Origin: Pseudomonas sp. ICMP22404
Lineage (GTDB): Bacteria > Pseudomonadota > Gammaproteobacteria > Pseudomonadales > Pseudomonadaceae
Length of the DNA stretch: 64,000 bases
Direction: 5' to 3'
NCBI RefSeq assembly: GCF_006227205.1
Contig: NZ_VCNG01000005.1
Span: forward strand, 248,001 to 312,000
In this document: piece after piece, positions 16,971-24,882 of the stretch
Layout: each line of letters begins with the position of its first letter
Numbering within the stretch: the stretch's first letter is position 1
Notes under the pieces: generated by a model
Seen by the model: the letters and a program-made list of their open reading frames with translations, nothing else
Databases searched by the model: none
Told to the model about the DNA's origin: nothing
Program-made: the position numbers and the translations under genes

Positions 16971-18392
16971 ATGCCTGTCGGCAATCATCTGCCCCATGGC
17001 GAGACCGCTCAGGGCGGTCCGCTCAAACGTGAACTCGGCGAGCGGCATATCCGCCTGATGGCGCTTGGCGCTTGCATCGGTGTCGGACTGTTCCTCGGTT
17101 CGGCCAAGGCCATCGAAATGGCCGGCCCGGCGATCATGCTGTCCTACATCATCGGCGGCCTGGCGATCCTGGTGATCATGCGCGCCCTCGGCGAGATGGC
17201 CGTGCACAATCCAGTGGCCGGTTCGTTCAGCCGTTATGCCCAGGATTACCTCGGCCCGCTGGCGGGTTTCCTGACCGGCTGGAACTACTGGTTCCTGTGG
17301 CTGGTGACCTGCGTGGCGGAAATCACCGCGGTAGCGGTGTACATGGGCATCTGGTTCCCCGACGTGCCCCGCTGGATCTGGGCCCTGGCCGCACTGGTCA
17401 GCATGGGCTCGATCAACCTGATCGCGGTCAAGGCCTTCGGCGAGTTCGAATTCTGGTTTGCGCTGATCAAGATCGTGACCATCATCGCCATGGTCATCGG
17501 CGGCGTCGGCATCATCGCCTTCGGGTTCGGCAACGACGGCGTGGCCCTGGGTATTTCCAACCTCTGGACCCACGGTGGGTTCATGCCCAATGGGGTGCAG
17601 GGTGTATTGATGTCCCTGCAGATGGTGATGTTTGCCTACCTGGGCGTGGAGATGATCGGCCTGACCGCGGGTGAGGCGAAGAACCCGCAGAAAACCATTC
17701 CCAACGCCATCGGTTCGGTGTTCTGGCGGATCCTGTTGTTCTATGTCGGCGCGTTGTTCGTGATCCTGTCGATCTACCCATGGAACGAGATCGGCACCCA
17801 GGGCAGCCCGTTCGTGATGACGTTCGAGCGCCTGGGTATCAAGACGGCTGCCGGCATCATCAACTTCGTGGTGATCACCGCTGCGCTGTCGTCCTGCAAC
17901 GGCGGCATCTTCAGCACCGGGCGGATGCTCTACAGCCTGGCGCAGAACGGCCAGGCCCCGGCCGGTTTTGCCAGGACCTCGGCCAACGGCGTACCGCGCC
18001 GCGCGTTGTTGCTGTCCATTGCCGCGTTGCTGCTGGGCGTGCTGCTCAATTACCTGGTGCCGGAAAAAGTCTTCGTCTGGGTGACCTCCATCGCCACCTT
18101 CGGGGCGATCTGGACCTGGGTGATGATCCTGCTGGCCCAGCTCAAGTTCCGCAAAGGCCTGAGCGCTTCCGAGCGTGCCGCCCTGAAATACCGCATGTGG
18201 CTGTATCCGGTCAGCTCGTACCTGGCGTTGGCGTTCCTGGTGCTGGTGGTTGGGCTGATGGCGTACTTCCCGGATACACGGGTGGCGCTGTATGTGGGGC
18301 CGGCGTTTCTGGTGCTGCTGACGGTGCTGTTCTACACCTTCAAGTTGCAGCCAAGGGCTGATCAACAAGGCGCGGTGCGTCCGGCTTTGTAA
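16971..18392 (+). CDS. Amino-acid permease of the APC superfamily (ProY/HutT-like)
   Basis: The 473-residue inner-membrane transporter has about twelve membrane segments. The opening RELGERHIRLMALGACIGVGLFLGSA is the substrate-binding signature of the amino-acid transporter family. Long stretches (IIGGLAILVIMRALGEMAVHNP, YLGVEMIGLTAGEAKNPQK, FYVGALFVILSIYPWN) match E. coli ProY as I remember it. Proton-coupled import of proline, histidine or a related amino acid is likely; the exact substrate is open. The ATG at 16971 has GGAG 10 bp upstream; a longer form from 16812 would add 53 non-family residues and was rejected. Confidence 0.88.
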   Translation: MPVGNHLPHGETAQGGPLKRELGERHIRLMALGACIGVGLFLGSAKAIEMAGPAIMLSYIIGGLAILVIMRALGEMAVHNPVAGSFSRYAQDYLGPLAGFLTGWNYWFLWLVTCVAEITAVAVYMGIWFPDVPRWIWALAALVSMGSINLIAVKAFGEFEFWFALIKIVTIIAMVIGGVGIIAFGFGNDGVALGISNLWTHGGFMPNGVQGVLMSLQMVMFAYLGVEMIGLTAGEAKNPQKTIPNAIGSVFWRILLFYVGALFVILSIYPWNEIGTQGSPFVMTFERLGIKTAAGIINFVVITAALSSCNGGIFSTGRMLYSLAQNGQAPAGFARTSANGVPRRALLLSIAALLLGVLLNYLVPEKVFVWVTSIATFGAIWTWVMILLAQLKFRKGLSASERAALKYRMWLYPVSSYLALAFLVLVVGLMAYFPDTRVALYVGPAFLVLLTVLFYTFKLQPRADQQGAVRPAL

Positions 18393-18520
18393 CGACGCCA
18401 AGTGGAAGAAATCGGCCGCCTGTCGGAAAGAGCTGCGAACCTGTAAGTTCTGACAGTAGACCGTCCCTGCATGGTGACCTAGCTTTAAAACCCGCTAACG
18501 GGTCAGAGCAAGGTCTCACG

Positions 18521-18886
18521 ATGAAGGGATTCTCTGCATTGATGGTTATCGGCCTGGCCAATGGACTGATCCATTGGCAGGTCTTTTTCGTGTTGCGTAG
18601 TGCTGTCGGGCTGAGCCAGGCGGTCAGCAACCTGACGGCATTTTGTGTGGCCACAGCGTTTTCATTCTATGTGAATGCGCTCTACATCTTTGAGCCTGGG
18701 GCGCCTCGGCGCGGTTATTTGCCGCTCACTGCTGCGATGGCTGGCTTGAGCTACGGTATTGGAGCTGCCGGCGATACCCGAAACCTGCCTGGATGGGTGG
18801 CGTTGGTTTCGTTTTCGTTGCTGAACCTGGCGATTGGCTACAGTTTTTTTCGGTTTGTCGTGTTTCGTGACCGTCATCAAGTATGA
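18521..18886 (+). CDS. GtrA-family membrane protein
   Basis: The 121-residue protein has four membrane segments and a GtrA-type pattern (LTAFCVATAFSFYVNALYIF, closing with YSFFRFVVFRD). GtrA proteins help move polyprenyl-phosphate-linked sugars across the inner membrane; in mycobacteria a GtrA-like protein (Rv3789) lies beside the decaprenyl-phosphate-arabinose genes. It is the first gene of the cluster and its last 4 bp overlap the next start (ATGA). A 128-bp gap with a short CCCGctaaCGGG hairpin precedes it, presumably holding the promoter. Confidence 0.82.
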   Translation: MKGFSALMVIGLANGLIHWQVFFVLRSAVGLSQAVSNLTAFCVATAFSFYVNALYIFEPGAPRRGYLPLTAAMAGLSYGIGAAGDTRNLPGWVALVSFSLLNLAIGYSFFRFVVFRDRHQV

Positions 18887-20352
18887 ACGCCTGCGACCAG
18901 GTAGTGCAGCCCATGACGGAAGACCGTTCAGCTTCGCTGCCCTTTGTTGTCGACCTGGATGGCACACTGCTCAAATCTGATCTGTTGTTTGAATGCGCCA
19001 TGGCGTTTGTCCGCAGCCAGACTTGGCGCTGCCTGAAAGTTTTGGTCTGGGTGCTTCACGGCAAGGCCTACCTGAAGAAGCAGCTGGCTCAATCGACGGA
19101 TGTCGATGTCAGCCTATTGCCCTACGACCAGGACGTGCTGACCCTGATCGACGAACAGCGCGGGCTAGGCCGCAGGATCGTGTTGGCCACCGCCAGTTAT
19201 CATTCGTTGGCGCAAAGGATCGGAGAGCACTTGCAGGTGTTCGACGACATATTGGCGACTCGCCTGGAATGTAATCTGACGGGTCCGCACAAGCGTGATC
19301 GATTGATTGAATTGTTCGGCCAACGAGGCTTCGATTACGTCGGTAACGCACTGGACGACCTTGTGATCTGGCGCTCGGCCAGGCTTGCTTACGTGGTCAA
19401 TCCTTCCGCACCGGTCGAACTGGCCATCCTTAGCCTGGACAATGTCGTGCGACTGATCCGCTCCGGCACGACGGGGTTTGGCGAATGGCGAAAGGCCCTG
19501 CGCCTGCATCAATGGGCAAAGAATGCGCTGATTTTCGTGCCGTTGCTGGCCGCACATCAGATCACCAACCCGCTGTTGCTATGGCATGGCTTGGTGGCAT
19601 TCATATCGTTCGGGTTATGTGCTTCCGGCGTTTATATACTCAATGACCTGCTGGATCTGGAAGACGATCGAAGGCATCCAACCAAACGGAACAGACCCTT
19701 TGCAAACGGATGTCTGTCGATCAAGTCGGGTCTGATGATTTGCCCATTGCTGTTGATCATATCGCTTGGCGGTGCCTGGTGGTGGCTACCTTCACAGTTC
19801 GTTTCGGTGTTGGCGTTTTATTACGCCTTGACGCTGGCCTATTCGTTCAAGTTGAAGCACATCATGCCCCTGGACGTGATTACACTGGCGTTGCTCTACA
19901 CCTTGCGAGTCATCGCTGGTGGCGCGGCCTTCGATTTGGAACTGACGGCATGGATACTTGCGTTTTCCATGTTTATTTTCCTAAGCCTCGCTTTGGTCAA
20001 GCGCTATACCGAACTTCTGGTGGTCTCGCGCAACGGGGTTACCGGTAAAGCCAGCGGTCGAGATTATTACCCAGACGATATGGCGATGCTTTCATCGCTA
20101 GGCGCGGCTTCCGGTTATCTCGCGGTACTGGTTTTGGCACTGTACATCCGCGACGGCGCAACCGTTGCTCTGTATGAGCGTTCACAAATCATCTGGCTTG
20201 CCTGCCCCTTGTTGCTGTTCTGGATCACTCGGATCTGGATGCTGACTCACCGCGGATTAATGAAGGAGGACCCGGTGGTGTTTGCGCTAAAGGACCGGTT
20301 GAGCCTTGCCGTAGGCGTGTTGTTTTGCCTGATTTTCTGGAGTGCGACATGA
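18883..20352 (+). CDS. HAD-UbiA fusion, polyprenyl-phosphate phosphoribosyltransferase-like
   Basis: The 489-residue protein has two domains. Residues about 20-195 are a HAD phosphatase: DLDGT (24-28) nucleophile motif, LATAS near 101 and YVGNALDDL near 152-160. Residues about 200-489 are an integral-membrane UbiA prenyltransferase: NDLLDLEDD (254-262) and KRNRP (268-272) are the metal-diphosphate motifs, with PLDVITLALLYTLRVIAGG as the second site. In the arabinose pathway UbiA (Rv3806c) joins PRPP to decaprenyl phosphate and a phosphatase then removes the 5-phosphate, so a fusion would carry two consecutive steps. That assignment rests on the neighbours. Confidence 0.83.
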   Translation: MNACDQVVQPMTEDRSASLPFVVDLDGTLLKSDLLFECAMAFVRSQTWRCLKVLVWVLHGKAYLKKQLAQSTDVDVSLLPYDQDVLTLIDEQRGLGRRIVLATASYHSLAQRIGEHLQVFDDILATRLECNLTGPHKRDRLIELFGQRGFDYVGNALDDLVIWRSARLAYVVNPSAPVELAILSLDNVVRLIRSGTTGFGEWRKALRLHQWAKNALIFVPLLAAHQITNPLLLWHGLVAFISFGLCASGVYILNDLLDLEDDRRHPTKRNRPFANGCLSIKSGLMICPLLLIISLGGAWWWLPSQFVSVLAFYYALTLAYSFKLKHIMPLDVITLALLYTLRVIAGGAAFDLELTAWILAFSMFIFLSLALVKRYTELLVVSRNGVTGKASGRDYYPDDMAMLSSLGAASGYLAVLVLALYIRDGATVALYERSQIIWLACPLLLFWITRIWMLTHRGLMKEDPVVFALKDRLSLAVGVLFCLIFWSAT

Positions 20353-20411
20353 ACGATTGTCCTGATGCCGCAGGCCTTCTCATTGATACCGCGCAGTCGT
20401 GCCTGCAATGA
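20349..20411 (+). CDS. 20-codon ORF linking the UbiA and DprE1-like genes
   Basis: A short frame (MNDCPDAAGLLIDTAQSCLQ) begins with ATG overlapping the UbiA stop as ATGA and ends with TGA overlapping the next ATG as ATGA. No Shine-Dalgarno site is visible for the downstream gene, so translation of this frame could carry ribosomes to it. Whether the peptide itself has a function is unknown. Confidence 0.35.
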   Translation: MNDCPDAAGLLIDTAQSCLQ

Positions 20412-21724
20412 GCTTACCGTTGAGTTCGTGGGGGCAATATCCCGCTGAACCGCAAATCGCTCATCCCTGTGCCTGGCGAAATGATCTGGATGATCAGTGG
20501 CTGCGGGTCAGTAAAATCCATGGCTCGACATTGCCGTTCGGGAATGGCCGCAGTTATGGCGACAGTTGCTTGGCCAGCAATGGCCATGTGTTGCACATGC
20601 GGCCCTTGAGTCGGTTCATCGAGGCCAATTGGCAAACGGGAGAGATCTGCGCCGAGGCGGGGGTCACTTTGGGTGAAGTGCTGCAGCTGGCCGTTCCTCG
20701 CGGCTGGTTTTTGCAGGTCACGCCTGGAACCCGCCATGTGACGCTGGGCGGAGCGGTAGCCAACGATGTTCATGGGAAAAATCATCACTGCCGTGGGACG
20801 TTTGCCCACTCGGTCTTAAGTTTTGGATTACACAGGTCCGAGCAACCTTTGATGGTGTGTTCGCCAACGGAAAATCCCCAGTGGTTTGCGGCTACTCTCG
20901 GCGGATTAGGTCTGACGGGCATTATCAGCTGGGTCAGCATTCGTCTGCGCAGAATCCAGTCCAGTCGGATCGATACGACCCGGGTGCGATTTGGTCGACT
21001 GAGTGACTTTTTCGCGCTGGCGACAGAGCTTGATGCCTCTCATGAATACAGCGTGGCCTGGATTGATTGCCAGGCCAAGGGCTCTGCGTTGGGGCGCGGT
21101 GTCATGATCGTAGGGGACCACTGTGAGCACGGACCGTTGGAAGTGCCAACGCCCCGTGTCATGACGTTACCCGCCTCGCCTCCGGTGTCCTTGGTCAACC
21201 CATTCATGGTGGGATTGTTCAACCGCTGTTACTGGCACATGCAGCCGGCCAGCAGGAAAAACCAGGCGATTGCTTACAGTCCGTTTTTTTACCCGCTGGA
21301 TAGTATTGAGCGCTGGAATCGGATCTACGGCCGCAAAGGATTCCAACAGTTCCAGTGCGTAGTACCACAAGCGGTTGCCGAGGACGCCTTGGCGCAGTTG
21401 CTCGACGTCATTGCCCGTAGCGGACTGGGATCTTTCCTGGCGGTACTCAAGCGTTGTGGTGATATCGCTTCCCCGGGATTGTTGTCCTTTCCGATGCCTG
21501 GGACTTCGCTGGCGCTGGACTTCCCCCAAAGCGGCGCCCTGAACAGCACCTTGCTGCCGCGGCTGGACGCTATTGTCCATGAGGCCGGCGGCCGGTTGTA
21601 CCCGGCTAAGGATGCGCACATGAGCGCCCGCGATTTTCGCCAGGCTTATCCCGCTTGGGAGCGTTTGGAGGCAATGCGCGACCCGACATTGATGTCCCGT
21701 TTCTGGCAGCGAGTTACACAATGA
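20408..21724 (+). CDS. FAD-binding oxidoreductase, DprE1-like (polyprenyl-phosphoryl-ribose 2'-oxidase)
   Basis: A 438-residue flavoprotein of the VAO/DprE1 type. The FAD pocket is seen in FGNGRSYGDSCLASNGHVLH (about 44-63) and in AVANDVHGKNHH (about 118-129), close to mycobacterial DprE1. The C-terminus has LSFPMPGTSLALDFP and GGRLYPAKDAHMSA, where the lysine of AKD corresponds to a catalytic residue in DprE1. In the position of the benzothiazinone-reactive cysteine of M. tuberculosis DprE1 (WNVCVDFP) this protein has alanine. The predicted reaction is oxidation of the ribose 2-OH, the first half of epimerisation to arabinose. Start ATG 20408 follows the tiny ORF above. Confidence 0.85.
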   Translation: MSLPLSSWGQYPAEPQIAHPCAWRNDLDDQWLRVSKIHGSTLPFGNGRSYGDSCLASNGHVLHMRPLSRFIEANWQTGEICAEAGVTLGEVLQLAVPRGWFLQVTPGTRHVTLGGAVANDVHGKNHHCRGTFAHSVLSFGLHRSEQPLMVCSPTENPQWFAATLGGLGLTGIISWVSIRLRRIQSSRIDTTRVRFGRLSDFFALATELDASHEYSVAWIDCQAKGSALGRGVMIVGDHCEHGPLEVPTPRVMTLPASPPVSLVNPFMVGLFNRCYWHMQPASRKNQAIAYSPFFYPLDSIERWNRIYGRKGFQQFQCVVPQAVAEDALAQLLDVIARSGLGSFLAVLKRCGDIASPGLLSFPMPGTSLALDFPQSGALNSTLLPRLDAIVHEAGGRLYPAKDAHMSARDFRQAYPAWERLEAMRDPTLMSRFWQRVTQ

Positions 21725-22461
21725 AAAAAATCCTGATTGTGGGCGCTACTTCTACCATCGCCTGTGCTTGCGCACGACGGTGGGCGATTGAGCAGAGCGA
21801 GTTCTTTCTGGTTGCCAGGGATGAGTCAAAACTGCTGCAAACCTGTGCCGATCTTGAGGCGCGAGGTGCAAGCAGGGTTATTCCCTGGGTGATGGACCTC
21901 GGCAATATTGATGCACAGACCATCATGCTGGAGCAGTGCCTGGCTGTGATGCAATCGGTGGATATCTGTTTGATTGCTTATGGGTCTTTGCCAAATCAAC
22001 ACGAATGTGAGCGAAGTGTCGAATCGGCCATGGCCGAGTTCGCCAACAATGGCAGTTCGGTGATTGCCTTGCTGACTCGTCTGGCGAGTCTGATGATCGT
22101 TCAGCGCTGTGGCACGCTGGCGGTTATTTCTTCAGTTGCCGGGGATCGCGGGCGCCCCTCCAACTATGTGTATGGCGCAGCCAAAGCGGCCGTTTCCACA
22201 TTCTGCGAAGGTCTGCGCGCGCGGCTGTTCAAGTTGGGTGTGCATGTGATCACCATCAAACCCGGCTTTGTCGATACGCCGATGACCCGCGGATTGGCAT
22301 TGCCGGCTTTCCTGGTGGCGCAACCGGAAGCTGTCGCCCGTCGAATTGTGGCGGGTATCGAACGCAAGGTCTCGGTGCTTTATGTACCAGCGTTCTGGGC
22401 GTTGTTCATGTGTCTGATACGGGCATTGCCACAGTCACTGTTCAAAAGGCTCAACCTGTGA
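21721..22461 (+). CDS. Short-chain dehydrogenase, DprE2-like
   Basis: The 246-residue protein has the SDR layout: nucleotide-binding MKKILIVGATSTIACACARR at the N-terminus, the active-site serine region VISSVAG at about residues 136-142 and YGAAK (tyrosine and lysine, about 149-153). A hydrophobic C-terminal tail (FWALFMCLIRALPQSLF) may tether it to the membrane. With the DprE1-like gene immediately upstream (ATGA overlap) it would reduce the 2-keto intermediate to polyprenyl-phosphoryl-arabinose. ATG 21721 is preferred to an upstream in-frame start because of that overlap. Confidence 0.85.
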   Translation: MKKILIVGATSTIACACARRWAIEQSEFFLVARDESKLLQTCADLEARGASRVIPWVMDLGNIDAQTIMLEQCLAVMQSVDICLIAYGSLPNQHECERSVESAMAEFANNGSSVIALLTRLASLMIVQRCGTLAVISSVAGDRGRPSNYVYGAAKAAVSTFCEGLRARLFKLGVHVITIKPGFVDTPMTRGLALPAFLVAQPEAVARRIVAGIERKVSVLYVPAFWALFMCLIRALPQSLFKRLNL

Positions 22462-23429
22462 ACCAGATCGTGGCTTTGACAGGATGGCGCTATCAGTTTT
22501 TGATCGGTTCGGCGATCTGCACGGCCCTGGCTTACCTCGCCATTTCCCTCTGGGGTGGATGGGCGGCGGTGAGCGGGGCGGTCAGTCGGGTAGGGTGGTG
22601 GGACGGGGCGCAAATAGTCGTCTTGGTTCTGCTTGGCTATGGGCTGCGTTTTTTGCGCTGGCAGATTTATCTCAGTGCCTTGGGACATACGTTGCCTTGT
22701 TGGCCCAGCTTGAAAATCTATCTGGCGGGATTTGCATTGACTACAACACCTGGCAAGGCGGGCGAGGCGTTGCGTGGAGTTCTGCTGAAACGCTGGGATG
22801 TGCCATACGCACACAGTTTTGCTGCGCTACTGAGTGAGCGGTTTTCGGATTTACTGGCGATAGTTGTTTTGGCGCTGTTGGGCTTGAGTGCTCACCCCAA
22901 ATGGCTGCCGATGATGGTGGCCACTCTGGCGTTGCTGGTCTGCGGCGTACTGCTGATGGTGCGTCCAGTACTAATAGGGAGCATTGCCCGCCGTATCGAC
23001 AAGGGAAGTCGCTGGATTTCCCGGATGCTGCGCCATCTCGTTCGAGTGTTGCGTCAGGCACGCCGGTGTCATACCCCACGTCGACAGATTGTCGCGACGT
23101 TATTGAGTCTCATGGCCTGGGGGCTTGAAGTGATGGCGTTCTACTGGATTTTGAGGGCTGTGGGAGCGGACGTACCTCTCACGTCGGTCATGTTCATTTA
23201 TGCCATTTCCATGCTGGTTGGAGCCCTGAGTTTCATGCCCGCCGGATTGGGCAGTACCGAAGCGGTAATGGTGGCTTTGCTGGCGTCTGGTGCCGTTGCG
23301 ATGGCAAGTGCAATTGCAGCGACGGTTCTGTTGCGGATGGTGACGTTGTGGCTGGCGGTAGGGCTGGGGGCTGCATGCTTGATCGGGCGGGAACGATCGT
23401 TACTTGGACGAGGACGTGGAGAACAATAA
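22458..23429 (+). CDS. Flippase-like integral membrane protein (LPG-synthase TM domain family)
   Basis: The 323-residue protein has about eight membrane segments in the lysylphosphatidylglycerol-synthase TM/UPF0104 style: RFLRWQIYLSALGH, TTTPGKAGEALRGVLLKRW and FMPAGLGSTEAVMVALL are the characteristic blocks. The family is often found with polyprenyl-linked sugar pathways. A role in membrane translocation of the lipid sugar is an inference. I start it at the GTG at 22458, which overlaps the previous stop as GTGA and has AAAGG upstream; a GTG at 22410 within the preceding gene is an alternative. Confidence 0.78.
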   Translation: MNQIVALTGWRYQFLIGSAICTALAYLAISLWGGWAAVSGAVSRVGWWDGAQIVVLVLLGYGLRFLRWQIYLSALGHTLPCWPSLKIYLAGFALTTTPGKAGEALRGVLLKRWDVPYAHSFAALLSERFSDLLAIVVLALLGLSAHPKWLPMMVATLALLVCGVLLMVRPVLIGSIARRIDKGSRWISRMLRHLVRVLRQARRCHTPRRQIVATLLSLMAWGLEVMAFYWILRAVGADVPLTSVMFIYAISMLVGALSFMPAGLGSTEAVMVALLASGAVAMASAIAATVLLRMVTLWLAVGLGAACLIGRERSLLGRGRGEQ

Positions 23430-24844
23430 TGATCATGAAAGCAACTCCACAAAGTGGACCAATGTATCTATCGTTGGCAGGCGCAATGATCGTCGGTTGC
23501 TATTTGAGATTGCATAACATCGACACGCATGGACTTTGGCTGGATGAAGCATTCAGTGTGGCAGTCAGTGATCCGGATAACAGTTTCAAGCGGGTCTATG
23601 AACGCACATTGCTAGATGTGCACCCACCACTCTACCAGGCACTTTTATGGCTATTTTATAAAGCGTTTGGTTACGCTGAGATAAGCGGAAGGTATCTGTC
23701 GGTTTTTTTCGGTGTCTTGCTGATACCGAGCGTTTTCTATTTGGGTTGGAAGTTTTTTGGCCGACGGACAGGACTGATTTGTGCGTGGCTGGTGGCGGTT
23801 AATTTTTATTTGATAACGTACTCTCAAGAAACCAGGTCGTATGCATTACTGGTGTTGCTTGTCGTGCTTTCGTTTTTGGTTTTTTTAACGCTGGTGCACA
23901 ACCCTACAGCCTTGAATGCAGTTTTGTATGCCGTCGTGACGGCAATGCTGGTGAATACCCACTATTTCGGTTTTTTTCCAGTCCTCGCCCAGATCGGATT
24001 GTTTTATCTGATTTATGGCCGAAAAGCTTTTCGGATGAGAATGATTTTGATGTTTTTGGCCGTTGGGCTATTTGTCTTTCTGAGCCTCCTTCCAAGCATC
24101 GGATATATAGTGGCTAATATAGAGCGAAGTGGGTTTTGGGTGCCGGCTCCGGACGACAATTTTTTTACTGAATTATTTGCGCTGTATTTTGGTAATAAAA
24201 CCCTCGCCATGATGGTCGCCATTTTAATGATGTTCGGGCTCTTGGATATTCTCAAAGGCAGTGAGAGGAAGGAGTTTTTATGGTTTTTTATTCTGTGGAT
24301 AGGTGTGTGCGCGATGGTTCCCTATATGCGCTCTTTCTATATTCAGCCTGTCTTGACGATGCGTAATCTTATCGTATTGTTGCCTGCATTGTTGATGCTG
24401 GCGGGGTATGGCCTCGGTCTTTTGCGAGATCAGGTGCTTTTTTATAGTGTAATGATTGTTGTTTTTTGTTTTTCGCTAACGCCTTTGTACGCTGGGGTCA
24501 AGCCTGTTTATACTTTCAGAAATCAATTGCCTCCTGTAAGTCAGATGCGTGATGTCATACAGTTGATAGCGGGTGAATGCGCTGATCGAGCAGTATACTC
24601 GTTCGCACATTTGGAGGCTCAAGGGTATGCGAAGGTGCTTGGCTTGGAGTTAAAGGTTAAGAGCGTCAGTGACATGGAGAAGGATATTGAGTCCGCCGCC
24701 CAGCCAATGGAGTTTTGTATTTTAGGCACGCACGGAACCTGGATACCGGACGCGGAGTATAGGAAGGAACATGGTTATCATTTTGTTGATGAGCGTGCAG
24801 TCGGAGACTCATCAATAGTTAGATACCAGACTGACATTCGATGA
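23429..24844 (+). CDS. GT39-like polyprenyl-phosphate sugar transferase
   Basis: The 471-residue integral-membrane glycosyltransferase has around ten membrane segments. N-terminal LWLDEAFS (acidic catalytic-type motif, about 37-44), HPPLYQ and SQETRSYALLV match the GT39/GT83 PMT-ArnT fold. It would transfer the lipid-linked sugar, here probably arabinofuranose, to a periplasmic acceptor that is not encoded in the cluster. The TAATG overlap with the previous gene fixes the start. Its base composition is far more AT-rich than its neighbours, with many T-tracts and rare codons such as TTT, TTA and AGG, which suggests separate acquisition. Confidence 0.82.
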   Translation: MIMKATPQSGPMYLSLAGAMIVGCYLRLHNIDTHGLWLDEAFSVAVSDPDNSFKRVYERTLLDVHPPLYQALLWLFYKAFGYAEISGRYLSVFFGVLLIPSVFYLGWKFFGRRTGLICAWLVAVNFYLITYSQETRSYALLVLLVVLSFLVFLTLVHNPTALNAVLYAVVTAMLVNTHYFGFFPVLAQIGLFYLIYGRKAFRMRMILMFLAVGLFVFLSLLPSIGYIVANIERSGFWVPAPDDNFFTELFALYFGNKTLAMMVAILMMFGLLDILKGSERKEFLWFFILWIGVCAMVPYMRSFYIQPVLTMRNLIVLLPALLMLAGYGLGLLRDQVLFYSVMIVVFCFSLTPLYAGVKPVYTFRNQLPPVSQMRDVIQLIAGECADRAVYSFAHLEAQGYAKVLGLELKVKSVSDMEKDIESAAQPMEFCILGTHGTWIPDAEYRKEHGYHFVDERAVGDSSIVRYQTDIR

Positions 24845-24882
24845 GGGGTTTGCGTAAGACTGGATACCCGGTGTTACGCAAA

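Noticed and set aside
20349..20411. Treating the 20-codon ORF as a certain gene
   Set aside because: Kept only as a low-confidence feature; its fit to both neighbours may reflect chance or pure coupling.
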